Positions 1 through 7,477 of a stretch of 16,178 bases of DNA are shown piece after piece (the first letter of the stretch is position 1; each line of letters opens with the position of its first letter). The DNA lies in NCBI GenBank assembly GCA_002327965.1, contig DCVB01000122.1, positions 20,351 through 36,528 on the forward strand, read 5' to 3'. Under the pieces are notes generated by a model. The model was given only the letters and a program-made list of their open reading frames with translations. It did no database searches and was not told where the DNA came from. The DNA is from Candidatus Aminicenantes bacterium UBA2199 (GTDB lineage: Bacteria > Acidobacteriota > Aminicenantia > UBA2199). Made by a program: the position numbers and the translations under genes.

Positions 1-356
1 CCAACCGCCTGCTGCGCCGGCTGCGTGATTTCGCCCAGGCGCAGGGCAAGAGCGGCGTCGACCTGGCCGCCGCCGAGAACGCGTTCGTGGCGCTGGAGGT
101 CGACGAGGCCGGCTTCGACGAGGTGGACCGCAAGATCCTGCTGGCCGTCATCGACAAGTTCGCCGGCGGGCCGGTCGGCATCACGACGCTGGCCACCTCG
201 GTGCAGGAGGAGCGCAACACCATCGAGGATATCTACGAGCCCTACCTGATGCAGGAGGGGTTCCTGCAGATCACCCCGCGCGGCCGCCTGGCCACCGAAA
301 AGGCCTTCCGCTATTTCGGCAAAAAACTGCCGCCGCCGCAGAAGAGACTGTTCTAA
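1..356 (+). CDS. ruvB: RuvB, Holliday junction branch-migration helicase (C-terminal part only)
   Basis: RuvB is the hexameric AAA+ motor that drives Holliday junction branch migration together with RuvA. The gene enters from the left edge; the frame starts at base 3 and ends with TAA at 354-356. What is visible is the last 117 or so residues: the end of the small ATPase domain (NRLLRRLRDFAQ) and the winged-helix DNA-binding domain. That domain contains the family signatures DRKILLAVIDKF, GGPVGITTLA, ERNTIEDIYEPYL and GFLQITPRGRLAT. The ATPase core (Walker A and B) lies outside the window. The C-terminus is of normal length with no sign of truncation. The next gene on the same strand is 272 nt away, so it is probably a separate transcription unit. 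Confidence 0.97.
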   Translation, partial: NRLLRRLRDFAQAQGKSGVDLAAAENAFVALEVDEAGFDEVDRKILLAVIDKFAGGPVGITTLATSVQEERNTIEDIYEPYLMQEGFLQITPRGRLATEKAFRYFGKKLPPPQKRLF

Positions 357-366
357 AAGACATTTC

Positions 367-387
367 GTGACGCGTAACCCGTGACGA
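367..387. repeat. Three GTGACNN-type heptads
   Basis: Three contiguous 7-nt units follow the ruvB stop: GTGACGC, GTAACCC and GTGACGA. The same GTGACNN unit occurs as an inverted pair of arrays at 10589-10695. I see no inverted partner before the next gene, so this may be a remnant or half element. The rest of 388-628 holds short dyads such as TTGCGCGCAA (398-407). I see no gene or convincing promoter there. Confidence 0.5.
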
Positions 388-504
388 GGCGCACGCTTTG
401 CGCGCAAGGCAAAATGCGAATTCCCGAATCCCCCTGCACCAGGGAGCATTCGCGGCGTTTCAAGGTACGATTGTCCATCGGCAAAAATTCAGATCTTTGA
501 ATGC

Positions 505-527
505 ATAAGCCCGGTATGGGCTTATTT
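505..527 (+). terminator. Possible weak terminator downstream of ruvB
   Basis: A perfect 8-bp inverted repeat, ATAAGCCC (505-512) and GGGCTTAT (518-525), with a 5-nt loop is followed by only a short T stretch. The position fits a ruvB transcript end, but the T-tract is poor and the stem lies about 150 nt past the stop codon. It could equally be a hairpin in the next gene's leader. Confidence 0.35.
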
Positions 528-628
528 GAGATTTCCCGCAACTTTTTCCCCGCCGCTTTCGTTGATAGGTTTGAGAGCAAGGCAAGCCCCCTGGCCGCGA
601 GGTGAGGCGGCCTTGGTGGAGGATCGGC

Positions 629-2854
629 GTGAGCAAGAGAAAGCGAATGAATTGGACATGGGGACCGGGAATCTTCCTGCTGGGCGTTTTGGCGTTGCCG
701 GCGGCCAAGTCCGGCGAAACCGGGCGCCCGGCAGCGGATTGCATCGCCATCCACCGTACCGAGACGCCGCCGGTCATCGACGGCAGGCTCGATGACCCCG
801 TCTGGCAGCAGGCCACGCGCTTTGACGAGTTTATCACCTTCAAGCCCGATTTCGGCAAGCCGACCTCGGAAGCGACCCTGGTCCGGGTGGCCTACGACCG
901 CAAGCACATCTATTTCGCCTTCGATTGCCGCGACAGCGAGCCGGCCAAGATCAAGGCGGCGATGGCCAAGCGCGACGGCATCGACATGGACGACTGGATC
1001 GGCGTGGTGCTGGACACCTTCGGCGACAGCCAGGGCGGCTACCTGTTCACGGTCAACCCGCTGGGCGTTCAGCAGGACGGCATGATCAACGCCGACGGCA
1101 ACGGCGACTCCAGCTTCGACACCGTGTGGCAGAGCCGGGGGCTGATCCACAACGGCGGCTACACTGCCGAGATTGCGGTGCCCTTCAAAAGCCTGCGCTA
1201 CCCGTTCCGCAAGAACATCACCATGAAGCTGCTGTTCGCGCGCTACATCGGCCGCAAGTCGGAGCAGACCAGCTTCCCCGGACTGGACCCCGAGGGCGGC
1301 GCCATCATGGCCCAGGCCCAGCGGATCGAGCTGAGCGACATCCAGTTCGAGCGCCCGCTGGAGTTCATCCCCGCCGTCACCTATAACCAGAGCAGCGTAC
1401 ACGGCGGCGGCGCCTTGAAATCCCTGGGAGGGCAGGCCGATTTCAGTTTGACCGGAAAGCTGGGCCTTTCCTCCAACCTGACCCTGGACGCGGCCTACAA
1501 TCCAGATTTCAGCCAGGTGGAGGCCGACGCCGGGCGAATGGACGTCAACCTGCGCTATTCGATCTACTACGCGGAGAAGCGCCCCTTCTTCCTGGAGGGG
1601 ATGGAAAACTTCAATTTCGCCACCGCCATGGAGCAGAACACCGTGGGCGCGGTCGCCTACACCCGGACCATCGTCGACCCGCTGCTGGGGCTGAAGCTGA
1701 CCGGCAAGATCGGCACCCGGAACGTGCTGTCCGGTATCTTCGCCCTGGACGAGTTCCCCGGCGACATGGCCGCCGAGGAGGGCGACGGCGAACGCGCCGG
1801 GCGCGCGGCGGCTTTCACCATCCTGCGCTACAAGCGGCAGATGAGCCAGGACAACTATGTCGGCGGCTTCTTCACCCAGCGCGGCTTCGCCGGCGACCGC
1901 AACCGCGTCGGCGGCGTCGACGGCCGCTGGCGCCTGAACCAGACCAGCTTCCTGGAGTACAGCGCGCTGGGCTCCGCCAGCCGCGACGGCCGCTCCGGGC
2001 GGGACGAGCCGGGGCACTACCTGGGGCTGCGCTACAACTTCAGCAACCGCCATTGGAACGTCGACCTGGGTTTCTTTGACCTGAGCGAGGATTTCCGCAT
2101 CGACACCGGCTACGTCACCCGCACCGGCATCACCCAGCTCCCCCTGTTCGTCATGTACACCGCCTATCCCAAGTCGAAACTATTCCAGAGGATCGACACG
2201 TTCTGGTGGAGCTACCACCTGAAGGACAAGCCCAGCGACCTGTTCGAGACCTACAACCACCTGGTGCTGCGCCTGAACATGGCGCGGCAGTCGCAGGTGC
2301 GCTTCGATGCCATCCTGGGCAACGAGGTTTTCGCCGGCCAGCGTTTCAATTTGAGCGGCTGGCGGGTGCGCGGCAATACGCAGGTCCTCAAGCAGCTTTA
2401 CCTCGAGGGCAGCTACCGCCGTTCCGACCGCGTTTTCTATGACGAGGCGGCTCCGTTCCAGGGTTATGGAAATACGGCCGACCTGTACCTGCTGTTCCAG
2501 CCCTTTGACAAGCTGAGCGCCTCCCTGGGCCTCTCGTATTATGACATTTTCCGCGCCAGCGACAGGGAGAAGGTCTACGACTACACGATATGGCGCAGCC
2601 GCACCACCTTCCAGGTGAACCGCCACCTGTTCTTCCGCGCCATCCTGGAATACAACAACTACTGGAAGAGGATCAACGCCGACCTGCTGGCCTCCTTCAC
2701 CTACATCCCCGGCACCGTCATCTATGCCGGCTACGGCTCGGCCTACGAGAAGGTGAAGTGGAGCAACGAGGACCGCGAGTACTTCCCCGCCAGCGACTAT
2801 CTCCAGACCAAGAGGAGCTTTTTCTTCAAGGCGTCCTATCTCTGGCGGTTCTAG
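629..2854 (+). CDS. Secreted CBM9-like / DUF5916 outer-membrane beta-barrel protein
   Basis: The product is 741 residues. I start at GTG 629 because GGAGG sits at 618-622 with a 6-nt spacer, and this start gives a clean signal peptide: basic SKRKR, a hydrophobic stretch GIFLLGVLALPAA, then a polar region. An in-frame GTG at 602 and an ATG at 647 are the alternatives. Residues about 45-200 resemble the carbohydrate-binding family 9-like fold (PPVIDGRLDDPVWQQA; VAYDRKHIYFAFDCRD; DDWIGVVLDTFGD; YTAEIAVPFKSLRY). Residues about 245-741 resemble DUF5916, with alternating polar and hydrophobic, aromatic-rich strands. The protein ends in YLWRF; a terminal Phe is typical of substrates of the Bam outer-membrane insertion machinery. 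Inference: an outer-membrane barrel with a periplasmic or surface binding domain. Its ligand is unknown; members of this family are common in Bacteroidota and Acidobacteriota. Confidence 0.88.
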   Translation: MSKRKRMNWTWGPGIFLLGVLALPAAKSGETGRPAADCIAIHRTETPPVIDGRLDDPVWQQATRFDEFITFKPDFGKPTSEATLVRVAYDRKHIYFAFDCRDSEPAKIKAAMAKRDGIDMDDWIGVVLDTFGDSQGGYLFTVNPLGVQQDGMINADGNGDSSFDTVWQSRGLIHNGGYTAEIAVPFKSLRYPFRKNITMKLLFARYIGRKSEQTSFPGLDPEGGAIMAQAQRIELSDIQFERPLEFIPAVTYNQSSVHGGGALKSLGGQADFSLTGKLGLSSNLTLDAAYNPDFSQVEADAGRMDVNLRYSIYYAEKRPFFLEGMENFNFATAMEQNTVGAVAYTRTIVDPLLGLKLTGKIGTRNVLSGIFALDEFPGDMAAEEGDGERAGRAAAFTILRYKRQMSQDNYVGGFFTQRGFAGDRNRVGGVDGRWRLNQTSFLEYSALGSASRDGRSGRDEPGHYLGLRYNFSNRHWNVDLGFFDLSEDFRIDTGYVTRTGITQLPLFVMYTAYPKSKLFQRIDTFWWSYHLKDKPSDLFETYNHLVLRLNMARQSQVRFDAILGNEVFAGQRFNLSGWRVRGNTQVLKQLYLEGSYRRSDRVFYDEAAPFQGYGNTADLYLLFQPFDKLSASLGLSYYDIFRASDREKVYDYTIWRSRTTFQVNRHLFFRAILEYNNYWKRINADLLASFTYIPGTVIYAGYGSAYEKVKWSNEDREYFPASDYLQTKRSFFFKASYLWRF

Positions 2855-2867
2855 GGATCAGCGGCAG

Positions 2868-2979
2868 GTTCGTTGTTCGAAGTTCGATGTTCGACGTTGA
2901 AGAAACCCGAAATAGCAGCAAAGGGTTCGAAGGAATGCCATTTTCTTAAACTTCGAACCTCGAACATCGAACGTCGAAC
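2868..2979. repeat. Inverted GTTCGAN heptad arrays
   Basis: The left array (2868-2895) is four contiguous 7-nt units: GTTCGTT, then GTTCGAN with N = A, T, C. It is followed by a degenerate unit. The right array (2952-2979) is four units of NTCGAAC with N = T, C, A, G, which is the same heptad on the other strand. The two face each other across about 56 nt and can fold into a stem mismatched mainly at the variable seventh base. It lies between the DUF5916 gene and nadC and ends 4 nt before the nadC -35 box. The T-rich run after the right arm may also help end the upstream transcript. Confidence 0.8.
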
Positions 2980-2983
2980 TTTC

Positions 2984-3012
2984 TTTACTATTTCGTCCCA
3001 TGCTCCTATAAT
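2984..3012 (+). promoter_or_regulatory. Promoter of nadCB, predicted leaderless
   Basis: The -35 is TTTACT (2984-2989; 4 of 6 match TTGACA), the spacer is 17 bp, and the -10 is a perfect TATAAT (3007-3012). Only 6 nt separate the -10 from the ATG, so transcription would begin on or next to the A of the start codon at 3019. No Shine-Dalgarno sequence precedes the ATG, which agrees with a leaderless mRNA. Confidence 0.65.
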
Positions 3013-3018
3013 CGCCTT

Positions 3019-3861
3019 ATGGACCTGGAGCGAGAATGCCTGCTGAGGATCGTCCGCCTGGCGCTGGATGAGGACCGCGTCCGGGAAGACGTCACCACCA
3101 ATTCCCTCTCCGGCCTGGACGGTCCGGCGCGCGCCGAACTGCGCGCCAAGGAAAGCGGCGTCATCTCCGGCATCGAGGCTTTCGTCATGACCCTGCGCGA
3201 GGTCGATCCGGAACTGGCGGTCGACGTCTTTCTCGGCGACGGCTGCGAGGTCGGGGCCGGCGACCTGGTCCTGGAGGTCAGCGGCCGCGAGAGCTCGATC
3301 CTCAGGGGTGAGAGAGCGGCGCTGAACTTCCTGCAGCGCTTGAGCGGCGTCGCCACCCTGACGCAGGCGTTCGTAGAAAAACTCAAGCCCCATCGCACCG
3401 TGCTGCTGGACACGCGCAAGACCACGCCCGGCATGCGCTACCTGGAAAAGAACGCCGTGCGCCACGGCGGCGGCCGCAACCACCGCATGAACCTCGAGGA
3501 CATGGCCATGGTCAAGGACAACCATATCGCCATGGCCGGGGGCATCGCCCCGGCGGTCGCGCGCGTGCGCGCCGCCCACCCCGGCAAAACGATCGAGGTG
3601 GAGGTCAAGAATATCGCCGAGCTGCGGGAGGCGCTCGACCTGGGCGTGGAGCTGGTGATGCTGGACAATTTCTCCCTGGACATGGCCCGCCAGGCGGTCG
3701 CCTGCAACCGCGGCCGGGCCCGGCTCGAGATCTCGGGCAACGTCACGCTGGAGAACGTCGCCGAGAAAGCGGCCGTCGGCGTCGACTTCATCTCCGTCGG
3801 CGCCCTGACCCACTCGTTCCGCTCCCTGGACCTGAGCCTGAAGATCGTGAGGTCGACATGA
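3019..3861 (+). CDS. nadC: Nicotinate-nucleotide pyrophosphorylase, carboxylating (quinolinate phosphoribosyltransferase)
   Basis: NadC converts quinolinate and PRPP to nicotinate mononucleotide, CO2 and pyrophosphate in cytosolic de novo NAD synthesis. The length, 280 residues, is normal. Family motifs appear in order: EDVTT (23-27), ERAALNFLQRLSG (98-110), DTRKTTPGMR (131-140), RHGGGRNHR (148-156), MVKDNHI (164-170), EVEV (193-196), LDNF (215-218), SGN (239-241) and SVGALTHS (259-266). The basic residues around 133, 148 and 156 and the acidic residues of EVEV and LDNF correspond to the phosphoribosyl and quinolinate site. The stop overlaps the nadB start in ATGA (3858-3861), which implies translational coupling. 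There is no Shine-Dalgarno sequence before the ATG; see the promoter entry for the leaderless interpretation. Confidence 0.97.
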   Translation: MDLERECLLRIVRLALDEDRVREDVTTNSLSGLDGPARAELRAKESGVISGIEAFVMTLREVDPELAVDVFLGDGCEVGAGDLVLEVSGRESSILRGERAALNFLQRLSGVATLTQAFVEKLKPHRTVLLDTRKTTPGMRYLEKNAVRHGGGRNHRMNLEDMAMVKDNHIAMAGGIAPAVARVRAAHPGKTIEVEVKNIAELREALDLGVELVMLDNFSLDMARQAVACNRGRARLEISGNVTLENVAEKAAVGVDFISVGALTHSFRSLDLSLKIVRST

Positions 3862-5435
3862 AGGACTACCTGGAAACCGACGTGCTGGTCATCGGCAACG
3901 GCATCGCCGGCTCGGCGGCGGCCCTGCGCCTGGCCGAGCTGGGGATCGACGTGCTGCTGGTCTCCAAGGGCAAGGACCCGACGCGCAACAACACCTACTA
4001 CGCCCAGGGCGGCATCGCCTTCCTCCCCGAGGGGGAGGATGCCGCGCTGTTCGCCGGCGACATCTTCAAGGCCGGCGACGATTTCAACTTCCGCCCGGCC
4101 GTCGAACAGGCGGTCGCCGAGTCGCGACGCCTGGTGCAGGAGATCCTGATCAACAAGATCCAGGTGCCGTTCTCCAGGAAGGGGACAGCGTATGACCTGG
4201 CCAAGGAAGGGGGGCACTCCTCGCGGCGCGTGCTCAACGTCAAGGACATGACCGGGCGCGTCATCCAGGAAAAGTTCGACGGCTATCTGCAAAAACTGCC
4301 GAAGCTGACCAGGCTCTTCCAGCACACGGTCATCGACCTGCTGAGCTACCCCCACCACTCCATTAACCCCTTGCGCACCTACCAGGAGCCCAGGATCATC
4401 GGCGCCTACATCCTGGACCAGAAGAGCAAGAAGGTCGCCCGCGTCTTCGCCAAAAAAGTGGTGCTGGCCAGCGGCGGCCTGAGCAGCCTCTACCTGCACT
4501 CGACCAATCCCGAGGAGGCCATCGGCAACGGCATCGCCATGGCCCACCGCGCCGGCGCGCGCCTGGCCAACCTGGAATACGTCCAGTTCCATCCCACGTC
4601 GCTCTACCATCGCGAGGCCAACAGCTTCCTCATTTCCGAGGCCGTGCGCGGCGAAGGGGCGCGGCTGATGAACCTCAAGGGCGAGTACTTCATGGAGAAG
4701 TATTCGCCGCTGAAGGACCTGGCCCCGCGCGACGAGGTGTCGCGGGCCATCTACGAAGAGATGATCCGGCGCGGCAGCGACTACGTTCTGCTCGATCTGG
4801 CCTCGTTCGCCCGGATCAACATCCGTGAGCGTTTCCCGACCATATTCCAGACCTGCCTGGACTACGGCATCGATATCGGGGAAAAGCCGATCCCGGTGGT
4901 GCCCGCCGCCCATTACGCCTGCGGCGGTGTCCTCTGCGACCTGAACGGCCGCAGCAGCATCCGCAACCTATACGCCATCGGCGAGGTGTCGGCCACCGGC
5001 GTGCACGGCGCCAACCGCCTGGCCTCGGTCTCGCTGCTGGAAGGACTGGTCTGGGGGGTCAAGGCGGCCGAGGACATCGCCGCCGTCATTCGCGACGACA
5101 AGAACCCCTACGTCATCGCCGAGGTCCCGGCCTGGAAGTACCCCTATCCCCAGGAGAAGCTCGATCCGGCACTGGTCTGGCAGGATTTGGTGACCATCAA
5201 GACGATCATGTGGAACTACAACGGCATCATCCGCACCGTCAAGCGCATGGAGCGGGCCAAGGCCGACCTGGAGTACCTGAAGCACCGCATCGAGAAGTTC
5301 TACAAGGCCAGCGAGATCGGCAACCGCATCATTACCCTGCGCGACAGCGTGCAGGCGGCGCTGCTGATCGTCGAGGCCGCCCTGCGCAACCGCGTCTCGC
5401 GCGGCGCCCATTACATCAGCAGCACCGAGAACTGA
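3858..5435 (+). CDS. nadB: L-aspartate oxidase
   Basis: NadB is an FAD enzyme that oxidises L-aspartate to iminoaspartate, which quinolinate synthase (NadA) then condenses with dihydroxyacetone phosphate. The 525 residues start with the dinucleotide-binding motif GNGIAG (13-18). Other family signatures are YYAQGGIAF (47-55), HSSRRVLNVKDMTG (120-133), FHPTS (244-248), EAVRGEGA (261-268), APRDEVSRAI (289-298, with the conserved active-site Arg in PRD), AHYACGG (351-357) and GEVSATGVHGANRLAS (375-390). The C-terminal helical domain ends in SRGAHY (514-519), where most members have SRGLHY, and has a short tail. The start is fixed by the ATGA overlap with nadC. Succinate dehydrogenase and fumarate reductase flavoproteins are related, but the nadC partner and NadB-type signatures decide for NadB. 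The convergent neighbour's stop is 34 nt downstream. Confidence 0.96.
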   Translation: MKDYLETDVLVIGNGIAGSAAALRLAELGIDVLLVSKGKDPTRNNTYYAQGGIAFLPEGEDAALFAGDIFKAGDDFNFRPAVEQAVAESRRLVQEILINKIQVPFSRKGTAYDLAKEGGHSSRRVLNVKDMTGRVIQEKFDGYLQKLPKLTRLFQHTVIDLLSYPHHSINPLRTYQEPRIIGAYILDQKSKKVARVFAKKVVLASGGLSSLYLHSTNPEEAIGNGIAMAHRAGARLANLEYVQFHPTSLYHREANSFLISEAVRGEGARLMNLKGEYFMEKYSPLKDLAPRDEVSRAIYEEMIRRGSDYVLLDLASFARINIRERFPTIFQTCLDYGIDIGEKPIPVVPAAHYACGGVLCDLNGRSSIRNLYAIGEVSATGVHGANRLASVSLLEGLVWGVKAAEDIAAVIRDDKNPYVIAEVPAWKYPYPQEKLDPALVWQDLVTIKTIMWNYNGIIRTVKRMERAKADLEYLKHRIEKFYKASEIGNRIITLRDSVQAALLIVEAALRNRVSRGAHYISSTEN

Positions 5436-5469
5436 CCTCGGCCGCCCCCTCTCTCCTCCGGTTTGCGGC

Positions 5470-7473
5470 TTAGAGGTAGCCCAGCGTTTTCATCTCCTCG
5501 ATCTCGCTGGCCGGCAGGCTCTTGAGGGAAATGGTTGTCGCCTCGCCGCCGCTGTCGCGGAAGCGGGCGAGCCAGGCCAGGAAACGGGCCGTCAGGTATG
5601 AGGCGACGCGGGAGTAGCGTTGTCCGACCTCTTTCAGCGGATCGGCGCCGTTCGCCAGCGAAAACAGCTCCATTTCGCTGTTGCCGAGGTCGATGACGGC
5701 GTACCAGTTCCGCCAGCGCAGGCCGTAGACGGGGCAACGGTTGAATGTGCGCGATACGGCCATGTGGTCATCCAGTTCTTCCCCGGGAAGCGGCAGAATG
5801 CGCCCGTCCAGCGGCAGCGTCTGCCCGAACAGGGAGACGATGGTCGGGAAGATGTCGGCCAGCTCGGACAGCCGGTGCACGCGCCCCCGGCGCTCCATGG
5901 CGCGCGGGTATTTGATGATCAGCGGTACGCGCGATGTCTCATCGTACACGTTGCCGCCGTGGCCCAGTACCTGGTGTTCCCCCAGGGCCTCGCCGTGATC
6001 GGCGAGGAACACGATCATGCTGTCGTCGTACAATCCCCTTTCCTTGATCAGCGTCATGATTTTGCCGAACTCGCTGTCCACCCAAGCGATGCTGGAATCG
6101 TAGATGTCGGTGATCTCCTGGAGCTCTTCGGCGTCGGGGGCGACGCCGGTATTCGCCCGTTTCTTCACCAGCTGCGCCATGCGCTCCTGGGTGGCTTTCT
6201 CTCCTCCCGGCAGGAAGGAGACGGGAAAATCATCCGGCGGGACCTTGGGAAAATGGGGGTGGAGATAGTGCATGTAGGAGAAATGAGGGGAGGGCGCCTG
6301 GAGAAGCCATTCACGGAACTGTTCGAAGATGGAGGTGTTCCTCGCGTCGCGCTTCTCGCCCACGCGGAAATAGTCGTCGACCCCCTGGGTGAACCCGAAG
6401 TGGGGGGAGATGCCGAAGGTGGACGTGAGGATGCTGGACCGGTAGCCCTTGATCTTCAGGTACTCGGGCATGGTCAGCAGCTGGCTCGGCAGGGCGGCCT
6501 GCAGCACGCGGGTTTTGTGGCTGTCGGGGTAGAGTCCGGTCAGCAGGGTGGCCACGCTGGATCGGGTGAAGACGGCGTTGGTGTAGGCGTTTTCGTAAAC
6601 CACCGCGTCCCGGGCGAAGGCGTCGATGTTCGGCGAGGTGGGGCGGTGGTAGCCGTAGGTCCCGAGGTGGGAGGCCTGGCAGGCGTCGCTGAGGATGATG
6701 TAGATATTGGGGGTGTCCTTCAGGACGGCCGGCGGCGCCTTCGCCTCGGGGACGGGGCGTTCGGCAAAGCGATAGGAATGGATGGTGAAGTCGCCCCTGC
6801 GGGCGGACACGCTGAGCGTCCCGGGAGCCGGGAACTCGATGGCATGAGACAGTTTCCCCGAAAGCCGGCCGCTCTTCCGCCGAGTGACCTTCGCCTGCAG
6901 CCCGTCGCCGCCGCCGTGCTGCTCAACGATTTCGACCCATCCCCGGCCGCGAAGCTCCAGCCGGCCGGAACCGGGCATGTGAAACAAGGTGAAACGTTCT
7001 CCCGCCCGCAGATGGGGCAGGGCCTCTCCGGCCGGGGTGCCGGCCGTGATGGAGCGGACCCGCAGCTTGTCCTTTCTTTTCTTGGCGAAGTGCAGGAAAT
7101 TCATTCCGCGGTTGACACGGAATTCGAGCGTCACGCTCTTGAAGCCGGAGGCCGGCGTCAACCACTTCTTCTGCCGGACGTTGACGGAGAATTCGGCGCG
7201 TCCACCCTGGAGGGAATACTCGATCGTCAGCGGCAGGCGCTCGCTCCGCGCCCGCCAGAGGATGAATTGCGCATCTTCCCGCTCGGCCGTGAAGGCGTCC
7301 TCGTCGGCGCGGAACCCCTCCCAGACGTTCATCGTGCCCTGGGCCGGCGAGATCACCTGCTGGTCCTTGTCCCAAACCATCGCCGGCGGCAGGTCGCGGG
7401 CCGCCTCCCGCGAGCAGGCCGTAACGAGCAGCAGGCAGGCCGGCAGCCATCCCAGTGAACGGATTGTTTTCAT
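5470..7473 (-). CDS. Sulfatase-like lipoprotein of the alkaline phosphatase superfamily, Thr at the nucleophile position
   Basis: The product is 667 residues. The N-terminus is a lipoprotein signal, with a hydrophobic stretch and lipobox VTAC, Cys20. Residues 30-250 are a beta-rich region I do not recognise. The sulfatase fold covers about 254-600. Metal-site candidates are Asp263 (IILSDACQ), Asp492-His493 (FLADHGEALGEH) and His505 (LGHGG); substrate-side residues are in HYLHPHFP (402-409). Where sulfatases have C/S-x-P-S-R, this protein has T-R-S-S-V (303-307) before ATLLTG. It therefore lacks both the formylglycine precursor and the following Arg, and looks more like phosphatases and phosphotransferases of the superfamily. 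The C-terminus is EEMKTLGYL. It is last in the tatA-lepA run: the gap to lepA is 4 nt, and its Shine-Dalgarno GAGGAG overlaps the lepA end with 7-nt spacing. Confidence 0.88.
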   Translation of the reverse strand: MKTIRSLGWLPACLLLVTACSREAARDLPPAMVWDKDQQVISPAQGTMNVWEGFRADEDAFTAEREDAQFILWRARSERLPLTIEYSLQGGRAEFSVNVRQKKWLTPASGFKSVTLEFRVNRGMNFLHFAKKRKDKLRVRSITAGTPAGEALPHLRAGERFTLFHMPGSGRLELRGRGWVEIVEQHGGGDGLQAKVTRRKSGRLSGKLSHAIEFPAPGTLSVSARRGDFTIHSYRFAERPVPEAKAPPAVLKDTPNIYIILSDACQASHLGTYGYHRPTSPNIDAFARDAVVYENAYTNAVFTRSSVATLLTGLYPDSHKTRVLQAALPSQLLTMPEYLKIKGYRSSILTSTFGISPHFGFTQGVDDYFRVGEKRDARNTSIFEQFREWLLQAPSPHFSYMHYLHPHFPKVPPDDFPVSFLPGGEKATQERMAQLVKKRANTGVAPDAEELQEITDIYDSSIAWVDSEFGKIMTLIKERGLYDDSMIVFLADHGEALGEHQVLGHGGNVYDETSRVPLIIKYPRAMERRGRVHRLSELADIFPTIVSLFGQTLPLDGRILPLPGEELDDHMAVSRTFNRCPVYGLRWRNWYAVIDLGNSEMELFSLANGADPLKEVGQRYSRVASYLTARFLAWLARFRDSGGEATTISLKSLPASEIEEMKTLGYL

Positions 7474-7477
7474 TGTC

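Noticed and set aside
602..628. GTG 602 as start of the DUF5916 gene
   Set aside because: GTG 629 has GGAGG at 6-nt spacing and begins the signal peptide. Starting at 602 would translate through that ribosome site.
353..2053. Long open frame on the minus strand opposite the DUF5916 gene (566 codons)
   Set aside because: It is antisense to a gene with clear domain signatures; its translation is low-complexity and rich in Ala, Val, Gly and Gln. This is typical of GC-rich shadow frames.
3019..3861. A riboswitch or leader upstream of nadC
   Set aside because: The promoter geometry leaves no 5' leader, and I see no conserved aptamer structure in 2855-3018.
5436..5469. Bidirectional terminator between nadB and the sulfatase-like gene
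   Set aside because: The 34-nt gap has no stem longer than a few base pairs and no T-tract on either strand.
5470..7473. Plain arylsulfatase annotation
   Set aside because: The formylglycine motif C/S-x-P-S-R is absent, so sulfatase activity should not be assumed.
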